Shown: positions 15,455 through 23,838 of the stretch, one piece after another
Layout: every line of letters begins with the position of its first letter
Numbering within the stretch: position 1 is the first letter of the stretch
Source of the DNA: UBA1351 sp964563505
Lineage (GTDB): Bacteria > Bacillota > Clostridia > Lachnospirales > Vallitaleaceae
Assembly: GCA_964563505.1 (NCBI GenBank)
Contig: CAZLXW010000013.1
Span: 6,547-70,546, forward strand
Direction: 5' to 3'
Length of the DNA stretch: 64,000 bases
The notes under the pieces: model-generated
Databases searched by the model: none
Told to the model about the DNA's origin: nothing
Seen by the model: the letters and a program-made list of their open reading frames with translations, nothing else
Position numbers and translations under genes: made by a program

Positions 15455-18007
15455 ATGAAATTTATAATCTCAACAGGCAATAGCCGTAAAGATAAATTTT
15501 GGAAAGAACAGACGGTGTCCTGGGAGGAGTTTACAGAGAGGCTCTCCCGAACCACCGTCACCAGTGAAACTCAGGAAGAGTACCTGAAGATGAAAAAGTA
15601 CCAGCAAGACAATGTAAAAGATGTGGGTGGTTTTGTAGCCGGACAGCTTAAAGATGGAAGAAGAACAAAGCACAGCGTTATAAACCGCTCTATGCTAACC
15701 CTTGATATGGATTATGCAGATGATGCTGAATCTATAGCAGAAAATATGGAACTGCTTTATGGGTATGCAGCAACCATTTACTCCACCCATAAACATACAC
15801 CGGAAAAGCCAAGGTTAAGACTGATCATTCCACTGTCTAGAGTTGTTACAGCTGATGAGTATCAAGCAGTTAGCAGAATGATTGCCAAAGAAGTTGGTAT
15901 TGAGTTATTTGATGATACCACCTATGAACCTAATAGACTGATGTACTGGCCAAGCACTTCATCTGATGGAGAGTACTTCTATAGGGAAATCAAAGGGGAT
16001 TTCTTAAACCCTGACGGCATCTTAAAGTTTTATGAAAACTGGCAGGATTCATCATCATGGCCTGTGTCATCAAGACAAACCACACTTTTAAAGAAGCTGA
16101 TGAAAAAGCAGGCAGATCCTATTAGAAAAGAAGGCCTTATTGGAGCATTTTGTAGGAGCTATACCATAGAAGAAGCCATTGAAACCTTCCTCTCAGATAT
16201 CTATGAGCCTAGTGTGATGCCTGAGCGTTACGACTATACTCCAGCCGATTCCACAGCGGGAGTTGTCATCTATAACGGGAAATATGCCTACTCCCATCAC
16301 GCAACAGATCCTGCTTGTGGTCAGTTATGTAATGCCTTTGATTTAGTAAGGATCCACCTTTATGGGGATTTGGATGAAGGAGTCGATGAAAAGAAACAGC
16401 TGCCATCATCTAAATCAACACTACCATCTGTCAAAGCCATGCTTGAGTTTTGCTTAGAAGATGAAAAAGTGAAAAGGCAACTAGCCAAAGAACGGGCAGA
16501 GGAAATAAATAGAGAGTTTGAAAAGGTAGAAGAAGACGAGTGTGATGCAGATAAATCCAGCACTAAAGTTACACCAAGCAGTAAAGATAAATCAAATACT
16601 AAAAATACACCAAGCAGTAAAGAAAAAAGTAACGAGGAAGCCTCTGAAAACGAAGACTCCACTGAAGAAGATGATCTCACTTGGCAGCTGGAGCTTGAAC
16701 TTAATAAAAACGGAACGGTAAAAGATACACCGACCAATATTCTAACTATCATGAGACACGACTCAAGGCTTCAGGCCATTGCTTATAACCAGATGAACCA
16801 TCTTCTAGATGTTAATGGAGAGTTACCTTGGGAACAGGTAAAGGATGGATGGAATGATGCAGATTTTGCAAATCTCAAGATGTATCTAGATAGGCATTAT
16901 GGCATTTGGTCACCTGCAAAGGTAAAAGATGCTCTTACCACAGCAGCATCAGAGAGACTTTTTCATCCTATTAGAGATTATCTAGATGCACTGCCGGTTT
17001 GGGACGGAACCGAGAGGGTGGATAGGCTTCTTATCGACTATCTAGGTGCAGAGGATAACCCGTATACAAGGGCTATTATGAGAAAAACCTTAGTGGCAGC
17101 AGTGGCTAGAATTTATGAGCCGGGGACAAAGTTTGACTATATTTTGGTCCTAAATGGACCACAGGGAATTGGAAAATCCACCTTCTTTGCAAAGCTTGGA
17201 GGTAAGTGGTTTTCAGATAGTTTAACAGTATCTGATATGCGAGATAAGTCAGGAGCAGAAAAGCTTCAAGGTTACTGGATCCTAGAACTAGGAGAGCTGG
17301 CAGGGCTTAGAAAGATAGATGTAGAAACGGTGAAATCCTTTATTACTAGAACAGATGACAAGTTTAGGCACAGCTACGGGGTCAATGTAGAGAGTCATCC
17401 GAGGCAATGTATTATCGTGGGAAGCACGAATAGCACCAGTGGTTTCTTAAGAGATGTCACCGGTAATAGAAGGTTCTGGCCAGTAAGGGTGAAGCAAAGT
17501 AAAAAGAAGGTCTGGGAGATGACAGATATAGATCAGATTTGGGCAGAAGCCCTTGAAATGTATAGGGCAGGAGAACCTCTTATCTTAATAGGAGAAGAAG
17601 AAAAGATGGCCTATGAAGAACAGCGTGATGCTATGGAAGCCGACGACCGTGAAGGTTTGGTGGAGCAGTATCTTGAAAAGCCGCTACCTGATAACTGGGC
17701 GAAGATGGACATTTATGAAAGACGTAGCTACCTTGCAGGGCAGAGTGAATTTGGTGAGGAGATCCCAGAAGGAGCCAATCGAAGAGATAGAGTATGCTGC
17801 CTTGAGATTTGGTGTGAGTGCTTTGGAAAAGAGAGAAACGCCATTCGAAGAGCGGATTCCTATGAAATTGAAGGGATCTTGATGCGACTTGGTGGTTGGA
17901 AACGCTATGAGGGCAATAAGAGAGGAAATATGAGATTCCCAATATACAACGCTCAAAGAGCCTTTGTTAGAGAGGGATATGAGGATACTGACGATGATAG
18001 CGATTAA
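15455..18007 (+). CDS. VapE/VirE-family primase-helicase
   Basis: An 850-residue replication protein. The N-terminal part (about 1-260) resembles primase-type domains, with LDMDYAD near residue 87 carrying paired acids. The middle (about 345-410) is a low-complexity serine- and lysine-rich linker with a repeated TPSSK motif. The C-terminal part is the VapE/VirE ATPase: Walker A NGPQGIGKST near 567-576 and LELGELAGL near 612. It probably primes and unwinds phage DNA. A repeat-rich candidate origin lies directly downstream. GAAGGAGGACGCC precedes the ATG. Confidence 0.88.
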   Translation: MKFIISTGNSRKDKFWKEQTVSWEEFTERLSRTTVTSETQEEYLKMKKYQQDNVKDVGGFVAGQLKDGRRTKHSVINRSMLTLDMDYADDAESIAENMELLYGYAATIYSTHKHTPEKPRLRLIIPLSRVVTADEYQAVSRMIAKEVGIELFDDTTYEPNRLMYWPSTSSDGEYFYREIKGDFLNPDGILKFYENWQDSSSWPVSSRQTTLLKKLMKKQADPIRKEGLIGAFCRSYTIEEAIETFLSDIYEPSVMPERYDYTPADSTAGVVIYNGKYAYSHHATDPACGQLCNAFDLVRIHLYGDLDEGVDEKKQLPSSKSTLPSVKAMLEFCLEDEKVKRQLAKERAEEINREFEKVEEDECDADKSSTKVTPSSKDKSNTKNTPSSKEKSNEEASENEDSTEEDDLTWQLELELNKNGTVKDTPTNILTIMRHDSRLQAIAYNQMNHLLDVNGELPWEQVKDGWNDADFANLKMYLDRHYGIWSPAKVKDALTTAASERLFHPIRDYLDALPVWDGTERVDRLLIDYLGAEDNPYTRAIMRKTLVAAVARIYEPGTKFDYILVLNGPQGIGKSTFFAKLGGKWFSDSLTVSDMRDKSGAEKLQGYWILELGELAGLRKIDVETVKSFITRTDDKFRHSYGVNVESHPRQCIIVGSTNSTSGFLRDVTGNRRFWPVRVKQSKKKVWEMTDIDQIWAEALEMYRAGEPLILIGEEEKMAYEEQRDAMEADDREGLVEQYLEKPLPDNWAKMDIYERRSYLAGQSEFGEEIPEGANRRDRVCCLEIWCECFGKERNAIRRADSYEIEGILMRLGGWKRYEGNKRGNMRFPIYNAQRAFVREGYEDTDDDSD

Positions 18008-18330
18008 AACCAAAAGGGTTAGTGAACCCATAAATTTGAATTTGTAGTCTGAGGACTAGAAATGTGTAGTCTAACTTATGACATGTAGACCGGGAATAGG
18101 TGAAAATGTGTAGTCTGATGTAGTCTAAAAATTCTCAGTCTACACCTTGGACTACAAGGCTAGAACAGCTTAAATCAAGGGTTTCAGTACGTTAGTAGTC
18201 TATGTAGGAGATAACTTAATTGATTAATTATTTTACTAGTAATAATAGTAACATAGCCTACATACGCGCGTATAGGTTTTAAACCCTTCAGACTACAACT
18301 ATAGACTACAAGAATGAAAAGCAAAAAAAT
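18008..18330. other. Candidate phage replication origin with TAGTCT iterons
   Basis: This non-coding stretch holds TAGTCT at 18045, 18067, 18111, 18121 and 18196, and its complement AGACTA at 18290 and 18303. Near matches lie around 18085, 18136 and 18149. Most sit in a longer TGTAGTCT context. Between the two groups is an AT-rich tract (about 18215-18255) that could melt easily. Its position after the primase-helicase fits a replication origin; a regulator-binding array is the main alternative. Confidence 0.55.
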
Positions 18331-18333
18331 GTT

Positions 18334-18377
18334 AGAGGAAGTAAAACTTATTTTGAGAGGAAGTAAAACTTATTTTG
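18334..18377 (+). repeat. Perfect 22-bp tandem duplication
   Basis: A 22-base unit (starting AGAGGAAGTAAAAC) is repeated exactly at 18334-18355 and 18356-18377. It lies between the TAGTCT array and the VRR-NUC gene and could extend the origin region or be a binding site for a late regulator. Confidence 0.9.
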
Positions 18378-18443
18378 AATAGATATTTCTTCAGTGCTTA
18401 ATAGGCACCTAAGTTAAAAGTAACAGAAATTGAGGTGATAGAG

Positions 18444-18734
18444 GTGACAGAAAAGGAACTAGAGCTAATGCTTGTAAAAGAAGTGAAAAGAAGAGGCGGT
18501 AGAGCCTATAAGTTTATATCCCCAGGATTAAATGGGGTGCCCGATAGATTGGTACTAATGCCAGGCGGAAAGATGGGATTTGTTGAGGTGAAAGCACCTG
18601 GAAAGAAGATGCGGCCAAATCAGATAAAGAGAAAAGGGGAGCTGGAAGGGCTAGGGTTTTTGGTTTATTGCCTAGATAACCCAGCGGATATAGGAGGTGT
18701 GGTAGATGGGATTGCCGGAAGTAGTACTACCTAA
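18444..18734 (+). CDS. VRR-NUC domain nuclease
   Basis: A 96-residue VRR-NUC nuclease. The restriction-endonuclease-like core is visible in GVPDRLVLMPGG (catalytic Asp), FVEVKAPGKK (E-x-K) and RPNQIKRKGEL. Family members act on branched DNA. GTG 18444 is preferred because GAGGTGA lies just upstream; a GTG at 18435 is in frame but has no signal of its own. The 3' end overlaps the helicase gene, and the two probably act together. Confidence 0.85.
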   Translation: MTEKELELMLVKEVKRRGGRAYKFISPGLNGVPDRLVLMPGGKMGFVEVKAPGKKMRPNQIKRKGELEGLGFLVYCLDNPADIGGVVDGIAGSSTT

Positions 18735-20106
18735 ATCAAGACTACCGTACTGCCCTCATGAATATCAAACCCACTGCACAGAGTTTATTTTGGAGAACAA
18801 CTCTGCAGGACTTTTCCTAGACATGGGACTTGGAAAAAGTGTAATAACCCTAACCGCTCTAGTGGATCTTTTACATGACCGGTTTGAAGTGTCAAAGGTC
18901 TTGGTGATTGCTCCACTAAGGGTTGCCAACACCACATGGCTGGATGAAGTTTTAAAGTGGAAGCATACAAAGGAACTTAGGGTTTCAAGAGTTCTTGGAA
19001 GTGCAAAGGAAAGAACCATGGCCCTATATAAAAAGGCTGATATCTATACCATCAACAGAGAGAATGTTCCTTGGCTGGTGGAGTTTTATAAAAACGAGTG
19101 GCCCTTTGATATGGTCATTATCGATGAACTTTCAAGTTTCAAATCTCCATCGGCTAAAAGGTTCAGAGCACTTAAAAAAGTCAGACATAAAATTAAAAGG
19201 ATTGTAGGTCTTACTGGAACACCTGCACCCAATGGACTCTTAGATATTTGGAGTCAAATCTACCTCTTAGATGGAGGGGAGAGACTGGGAAGAACCTTTA
19301 GTGGATACCGAAGCCGATATTTCCACCCACAGAAATATGTGAACGGTGGAATACCAGCAGATTATGTTCTGAACGATGATGCAGAAGATAAAATCTATGA
19401 CAAAATATCAGACATTTGTATTAGCATGAAGGCTTTAGAGTATCTGAAGATGCCGGAAATTATCTTTAACAAAGTGGAAGTGGAACTATCTGAAAAGGAA
19501 ATGAAGCTTTATAAAAAGCTAGAGAGGGACTTGCTTCTTCCCCTAGAGGATAGTGAAGTGGATGCTGTTAATGCAGCGGTGCTGTCAAACAAGCTTCTTC
19601 AAATGTCAGGAGGAACGGTCTATGACGAGTACGGAGATGTACACCGGATCCATGACAGGAAGCTGGATGCTTTGGAGGATTTAATCGAAGCCGCCAATGG
19701 TAAACCGGTTTTAATCTACTATGGATTTAAACATGAGAGAGAAAGAATAAAAAGTAGATTTGATGCGGGAGAGATTAACACCTCTGATGATATAGCAAGG
19801 TGGAATAGGGGAGAGATGAAAATCGCTCTGTGCCATCCTGCATCAGCAGGTCACGGACTCAATCTTCAAGAAGGTGGATCCACAATTATTTGGTACAGCG
19901 TGACCTGGAGCTTAGAACTTTACCAACAAGCCAATGCCAGACTATGGCGGCAAGGTCAAAAGCAGACGGTGGTTATAAATCACTTGCTAGCAAGGGACAC
20001 GATTGATCACAAAGTGATGATGGCTCTTGATAATAAAGACACAGGGCAAAAGGCACTAATTGAAGCGGTTAAGGCTAGGATTACTAATTTGAGAAACGGA
20101 GGATGA
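18706..20106 (+). CDS. SNF2-family DEAD/DEAH helicase
   Basis: A 466-residue SF2 helicase-like ATPase of the phage SNF2 type. Motif I is MGLGKSV (about residues 42-48), motif II appears as IIDELS (about 142) rather than DEAH, motif III as LTGTPAPN (about 171), and motif VI as QANARLWRQGQ (about 410). It follows VRR-NUC, a standard order in Firmicutes siphophages. GGAGGTG lies before the ATG within the upstream gene. Confidence 0.88.
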   Translation: MGLPEVVLPKSRLPYCPHEYQTHCTEFILENNSAGLFLDMGLGKSVITLTALVDLLHDRFEVSKVLVIAPLRVANTTWLDEVLKWKHTKELRVSRVLGSAKERTMALYKKADIYTINRENVPWLVEFYKNEWPFDMVIIDELSSFKSPSAKRFRALKKVRHKIKRIVGLTGTPAPNGLLDIWSQIYLLDGGERLGRTFSGYRSRYFHPQKYVNGGIPADYVLNDDAEDKIYDKISDICISMKALEYLKMPEIIFNKVEVELSEKEMKLYKKLERDLLLPLEDSEVDAVNAAVLSNKLLQMSGGTVYDEYGDVHRIHDRKLDALEDLIEAANGKPVLIYYGFKHERERIKSRFDAGEINTSDDIARWNRGEMKIALCHPASAGHGLNLQEGGSTIIWYSVTWSLELYQQANARLWRQGQKQTVVINHLLARDTIDHKVMMALDNKDTGQKALIEAVKARITNLRNGG

Positions 20107-20110
20107 AGAA

Positions 20111-20539
20111 ATGAGTGTTAATAAATTTAATTCAGAAGGTTATCATGACCCAACGGTTTATGAAGCCCTTACAAATATAGAAAAAGAAGAAAAGGTTAAG
20201 CGAAAGAAAAAGATTGTATTTATCTGCAGTCCCTTTGCAGGGGATATGGAAGGGAACACCCTAAAGGCTAGAAGGTATGGTAGATTTGCAGCTACTCAAA
20301 ATGCAGTGCCGATTATTCCACATCTCATGTACCCACAGTTTCTAGAGGAAGAAGATCCAAAAGAAAGACAGCTGGGAATTGATATGGGATTGGTGCTACT
20401 TGGTAAGTGCCATGAGATATGGGTCTTCGGAGATAGAATTTCATCCGGCATGGCAGCTGAGATAAAGAAAGCTAAAAGATGGAATATTCCTATTAGATAT
20501 TTTTCAAATGAGTGTGTGGAAAGAGAGGGAGAAAAGTGA
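20111..20539 (+). CDS. DUF4406 protein (nucleoside deoxyribosyltransferase-like)
   Basis: A 142-residue protein of the DUF4406 family, distantly related to nucleoside 2-deoxyribosyltransferases. ICSPFAGD (about residues 38-45) forms the start of a Rossmann-like fold, and FGDRISSGMAAEIKKA (about 116-131) the second conserved part. It may act on nucleotides during phage replication, but activity is unproven. GGAGGATGAAGAA precedes the ATG. Confidence 0.75.
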   Translation: MSVNKFNSEGYHDPTVYEALTNIEKEEKVKRKKKIVFICSPFAGDMEGNTLKARRYGRFAATQNAVPIIPHLMYPQFLEEEDPKERQLGIDMGLVLLGKCHEIWVFGDRISSGMAAEIKKAKRWNIPIRYFSNECVEREGEK

Positions 20540-20766
20540 TGATGGAAAAAGAATGCTTTGCTTATAAAAACAGTAGATGTAAGGCTTTAAAAGTTAAAAA
20601 GTGTGAAGGGACAAGCTGTGGCTTCTTTAAAACGAAAGCACAGATATTAGAAGACCAAGAACGTGTTTTTAAAAGAATCAAATCCTTAGATGCACCTAGC
20701 AGAATAAATATTATGGAGCTTTATTACAAAGGGAAGATGAGTCTTTTAGATGAAGTGGAGGGATAA
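20539..20766 (+). CDS. Small cysteine-rich phage protein
   Basis: A 75-residue protein with a cysteine cluster in its first third (CFAYKNSRCKALKVKKC, then SCGFF), likely a zinc-binding knuckle, and a basic, helical rest. The ATG at 20539 overlaps the previous stop (GTGATG); a longer reading would begin inside the DUF4406 gene. No function can be assigned. Confidence 0.65.
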   Translation: MMEKECFAYKNSRCKALKVKKCEGTSCGFFKTKAQILEDQERVFKRIKSLDAPSRINIMELYYKGKMSLLDEVEG

Positions 20767-20768
20767 GG

Positions 20769-21188
20769 ATGAATGCAAAAGAATATTTATCACAGGCCAC
20801 CTGGTTAGACCAGATGATTGATAGTAAGCTAGAACAATTGACTACGCTTAAGAGCCTAGCCATGAAGGTAACATCAAGTTTTACTAAGGAAAAAATCTGC
20901 GGTGGAAATATTGAAAAGAGCAAGATGGAAAGCACCATTGTGAAAGTCATTGACCTAGAAAATGAAATCAATGCTGATATAGACAGATTGATTGATCTAA
21001 AAAGGGACATTCAAGATACCATTAATAAGATGGACGATATCAACCAACAGCTCCTATTAGAACTTAGATATCTTAGTGGAAAAGGGTGGGATGAGATAGC
21101 GGCCACCATGGGTTATGATCCAAGAACTGTTTATAGGATTCATGGAAAAGCCTTAAAAGAATTTGAAAGGATGAAATTGTGTCAGTAA
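20769..21188 (+). CDS. DUF1492/ArpU-like late transcription regulator
   Basis: A 139-residue protein with a helical N-terminus and a C-terminal helix-turn-helix resembling sigma region 4 (LLLELRYLSGKGWDEIAATM, then DPRTVYRIHGKALKE). This is the DUF1492 type, which sits at the end of the early operon in many Firmicutes phages and is thought to activate late genes, as ArpU does. The late operon begins just beyond the moron-like cassette, so this fits. AGGGATAAGG precedes the ATG. Confidence 0.75.
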   Translation: MNAKEYLSQATWLDQMIDSKLEQLTTLKSLAMKVTSSFTKEKICGGNIEKSKMESTIVKVIDLENEINADIDRLIDLKRDIQDTINKMDDINQQLLLELRYLSGKGWDEIAATMGYDPRTVYRIHGKALKEFERMKLCQ

Positions 21189-21224
21189 ATGTCAGTGAAT
21201 GTCAGTAGGTACACGTGTTATAGT

Positions 21225-21263
21225 ATATGGTGTAAAGGTATAGGAAATCCTAGAACACCATAT
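21225..21263. other. Inverted repeat after the late regulator gene
   Basis: ATATGGTGT (21225-21233) pairs perfectly with ACACCATAT (21255-21263), with a small AGGA-AA-TCCT hairpin in the loop. Pairing can extend outward with mismatches. There is no T run, so it is more likely a structured RNA or binding site than a terminator. It follows short TGTCAGT repeats at 21181-21207. Between it and 21328 I see nothing else. Confidence 0.55.
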
Positions 21264-21327
21264 GCTGTAGCATACGCCTACGTTATATCGATTCGAATCT
21301 TAGGAAACGCAGCATTCTTGGATCAAG

Positions 21328-21366
21328 GCTCTGGTTAATGAACTGGAGCTTTTTCTATACCTTTGT
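21328..21366 (+). terminator. Terminator, left copy of the 39-bp direct repeat
   Basis: GCTCTGGTT pairs with AACTGGAGC (two G-T pairs) around AATG, followed by TTTTT. This is a good Rho-independent terminator for the early operon. The same 39 bases recur exactly at 23318-23356, bracketing the XRE, ImmA/IrrE and PIN genes. Confidence 0.85.
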
Positions 21367-21413
21367 TTAAAAAAGTGATGATTTTAAAACAAATTTCACT
21401 TTAATGAATAAAA

Positions 21414-21468
21414 TATGTTATAAATACGTAACATAACTATTGATTCTCATCATAGAATGTTATATAAT
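21414..21468 (+). promoter_or_regulatory. Promoter and candidate operator of the XRE-ImmA-PIN cassette
   Basis: TTGATT (21440-21445) and TATAAT (21463-21468) are 17 bases apart. Just upstream is a perfect inverted repeat TATGTTA (21414-21420) and TAACATA (21429-21435), and a third half-site, ATGTTA, abuts the -10 box at 21457. The layout suits autorepression by the XRE protein encoded just downstream. Confidence 0.75.
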
Positions 21469-21490
21469 TAAGACAATAGGAGGGGTCGAT

Positions 21491-21847
21491 ATGAGTTATG
21501 CAATTGGTAGTAGAATAAAAGAACTTCGCACCGTTCGTAAGATAGGCCAGGAGCAAATGGCTGAACTATTAGAAACTACAAGACAGAGATATGCTCGTTT
21601 GGAAAATGGGCAAGTAGATATTTCTTATGTGATTATAAAAAAGATTGCTGATTATTTAGGAGTTTCCGTAAAAGAGATTACAAGTGCAGAGCAGGAAGAA
21701 AAAGAATTGGTTGCTTATTTTAGAGAAAAAAATACCGGAGAAGAAGTGGTTAATTCTATCGCTAAGATTCAAGAAATTTTAAGGGTTTTTCATGCTCATG
21801 AAAAATTGTATTATCAAACTAAGGGAAATGATGCGTATGTGGATTGA
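21491..21847 (+). CDS. XRE-family repressor of the moron-like cassette
   Basis: A 118-residue protein with a Cro/CI helix-turn-helix at about residues 8-62 (GQEQMAELLETTRQRYARLE). GGAGGGG lies before ATG 21491; an upstream in-frame TTG or ATT reading lacks such a signal. It probably binds the palindromes upstream of its own promoter and is the natural substrate for the ImmA/IrrE peptidase encoded next, whose start overlaps its end. Confidence 0.85.
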   Translation: MSYAIGSRIKELRTVRKIGQEQMAELLETTRQRYARLENGQVDISYVIIKKIADYLGVSVKEITSAEQEEKELVAYFREKNTGEEVVNSIAKIQEILRVFHAHEKLYYQTKGNDAYVD

Positions 21848-22646
21848 TAAAACAGAGATAGAAAAAAGAGCTATCGATGAAAGAAAAAACATTCAAACTT
21901 ACGGGGTAAAAGATATTTTTAGTGTCATCCGTCAAAAAGATATTCAGTTAATACGCTACCCTTTTGGTAAGGACACGATATTGGGCTTTGCTACTCTTTT
22001 TGAAGGTAAAAAAGTGATTGTATCAAATTCATCTGAAATACTTTCTAGAGAAATATTTACGATTGCTCATGAGTTAGGTCATGTTATATACGACCTTAAA
22101 GATTCGACGACGAATGTTAGAATTGATGTTGATATACAAGAGAATTCTGAAGACGTAGCAGAAAAGAGAGCCTTTCATTTTGCAAATTGTTTTTTAATGC
22201 CTGAAGAGGAACTTAGAAAATTTATTAAGTATGAATTGAGAAAAAAACTCCAAGAATTAAATGCGTTTGATATTGTAAGGATGCAATTAGAGTTTCAGGT
22301 GAGCTACGCAGCTTTGTTAGTTAGGTTATATGAACTTGAATTGATCAGTGCAAGTCAAAAATCAAAACTATTTGATAAGCGAGACGCAATGACATTGAAA
22401 GCCTTGTTTAATAAGTTAGACGCCGAAGAGAAATTATTAAAACCATCTAGTGTTATTGAAGTTCCACCAAATTATTTAGAGTTTATAACGAGTAATTATG
22501 AAAATAAATATATTCCCTATTCTAGCTTAGAAAAAGCCCTGTCACTTATAGGTATGGATGCATCTAGCTTCAAGGAGGAACTACCAAATCAAGAAAATGA
22601 AGAGAATCTTGATATTGATGATATTTTTGAGGAGTTTGAAGAATGA
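21831..22646 (+). CDS. ImmA/IrrE family metallo-endopeptidase (copy 3)
   Basis: A 271-residue zinc peptidase with HELGH (H80, E81, H84) and the downstream FANCFLMPEEE motif. It is more distant from the two copies at 5452 and 7097 than those are from each other. The start is one of three close ATG codons (21828, 21831, 21837), all overlapping the XRE gene; AAGGG at 21821-21825 favours the first two. The last 70 residues are acidic and beyond the usual family core. The stop overlaps the PIN gene start. Confidence 0.82.
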   Translation: MRMWIDKTEIEKRAIDERKNIQTYGVKDIFSVIRQKDIQLIRYPFGKDTILGFATLFEGKKVIVSNSSEILSREIFTIAHELGHVIYDLKDSTTNVRIDVDIQENSEDVAEKRAFHFANCFLMPEEELRKFIKYELRKKLQELNAFDIVRMQLEFQVSYAALLVRLYELELISASQKSKLFDKRDAMTLKALFNKLDAEEKLLKPSSVIEVPPNYLEFITSNYENKYIPYSSLEKALSLIGMDASSFKEELPNQENEENLDIDDIFEEFEE

Positions 22647-23305
22647 ATGCCTCTTTAGATACAGATATTGTCATTCACTTATATTCTAGTGAAAAGAAGG
22701 AATTATTTTTTAAATCCTTTGAAGAGTTATATATGCATGAATATCTATATGAAGAAGAGCTAAAAAGAAAATCATTAAAAACATACAAGGCTTTTTCTTC
22801 CGACGTAGAAGACGGGAAAATTTCAATTATAAAAAACAAAGATCTAATAGAGATGGGGATAAAAGGACTTTTTGAAGGTTATAAAAGAGATTATCAATAT
22901 CTTTTTGATAGTGGAGAATTATACTCGGTGTGTTTAGCTAAATCAATGGGGCTATTTGCTTTTGTATCAGATGATACCAAAGAATTTGGACCACATGAAA
23001 CCTTGGTCAAAGAATTAATTAAAGATGTTATGCCGTTTTCATTCTATGAACTTTTATTTTTAGAGTTTTTAGCCGGAGATCTTACAGCTGTACAAATGCA
23101 TGAAGAGTTTGAAACTGTTACTTCTAGGAGCATGAGTAAATTTCCTATGAATTTTAAAAGTAGAATGTTAACCACAGTTCGTAGGTTTAGCAGTAAAAAC
23201 GGTACGGAAAGAGATTATGAATGGATTCAGGATTATTGTAGAAAAAAGAGTATTAGCTATAACGTAAAGATGAGGGAATTAAAAGTGTATCTCTCAACAT
23301 TTTAA
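22643..23305 (+). CDS. PIN-domain-like protein, probable ribonuclease toxin
   Basis: A 220-residue protein. SLDTDIVIHLYSS at the N-terminus and DSGELYSVCLAKSMGLFAFVSDD (here cited as two parts, DSGELYSVCLAKS near residue 90 and FAFVSDD near 108) give the spaced acids of a PIN nuclease. It overlaps the peptidase gene by 4 bases. XRE, ImmA/IrrE and PIN together resemble a toxin-antitoxin or abortive-infection unit in which a protease controls release of the nuclease. The nuclease activity is inferred. Confidence 0.65.
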   Translation: MNASLDTDIVIHLYSSEKKELFFKSFEELYMHEYLYEEELKRKSLKTYKAFSSDVEDGKISIIKNKDLIEMGIKGLFEGYKRDYQYLFDSGELYSVCLAKSMGLFAFVSDDTKEFGPHETLVKELIKDVMPFSFYELLFLEFLAGDLTAVQMHEEFETVTSRSMSKFPMNFKSRMLTTVRRFSSKNGTERDYEWIQDYCRKKSISYNVKMRELKVYLSTF

Positions 23306-23317
23306 TAAAACTATGAA

Positions 23318-23356
23318 GCTCTGGTTAATGAACTGGAGCTTTTTCTATACCTTTGT
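23318..23356 (+). terminator. Terminator, right copy of the 39-bp direct repeat
   Basis: Identical over 39 bases to 21328-21366 and able to form the same hairpin and T run. It ends the PIN transcript. The flanking bases differ from the left copy, so the repeat is bounded. Confidence 0.9.
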
Positions 23357-23379
23357 CTTTCCTCGTTTCAGAACGCTGT

Positions 23380-23444
23380 GCAACGATAAATAAAAAAAAC
23401 ACTATAAAACGCAACGACAAATGCAACGAGAGCCTTATCGTTGC
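23380..23444. repeat. GCAACGA repeat cluster
   Basis: GCAACGA occurs at 23380, 23411 and 23423, and its complement TCGTTGC at 23438. The last two form a perfect 7-bp hairpin. The cluster sits just before the HNH gene, at the switch to the late region, and may bind a late regulator or the packaging machinery. Confidence 0.65.
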
Positions 23445-23469
23445 AAACGAATTTATGGAGGTGAACTTG

Positions 23470-23838
23470 ATGCCCTGGAAACCAAAGAGCATCTGTAACT
23501 ATCCTGGGTGTCAAATCTTAACCCATGATAGATATTGTGAAGGACATAAAAAAGAAATGACTAGAAAACAAAACGAGAGAAGCTCAAAGCTTTATACCTA
23601 TCAGTGGAGAAAAGCCAGTAAAGATTTCTTAAGAAGGAATCCCCTGTGTATCCACTGCGAAAGAGCTGGTAGAATTACTCCTGCAACAGAAGTGGACCAC
23701 ATCAAACCCCATGGAGGAGATCAGAAACTCTTCTGGGACAAAAGAAACTGGCAGCCTCTTTGTAAGAGTTGTCATTCAAAGAAGACTGCCAAGGAAGATG
23801 GTGGTTTTGGCAACAGTCCAGGAAACAGATGGGGGTAG
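23470..23838 (+). CDS. HNH endonuclease (packaging-associated)
   Basis: A 122-residue HNH nuclease. It has the first cysteine knuckle in CNYPGCQ, then CIHCE, and the HNH core in EVDHIKPHGG with the closing CKSCHS. HNH proteins next to terminases assist cos cleavage in HK97-type phages. The start is ATG 23470 with GGAGGTGAACTTG upstream; a longer open frame starts in the repeat region with no ribosome binding site. In most such phages the small terminase follows directly, but here about 7.7 kb of accessory genes intervene. Confidence 0.85.
   Translation: MPWKPKSICNYPGCQILTHDRYCEGHKKEMTRKQNERSSKLYTYQWRKASKDFLRRNPLCIHCERAGRITPATEVDHIKPHGGDQKLFWDKRNWQPLCKSCHSKKTAKEDGGFGNSPGNRWG

Noticed and set aside
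21219..21300. A tRNA gene suggested by GATTCGAATC and a long inverted repeat
   Set aside because: The arms do not combine into a cloverleaf and there is no valid T-stem.
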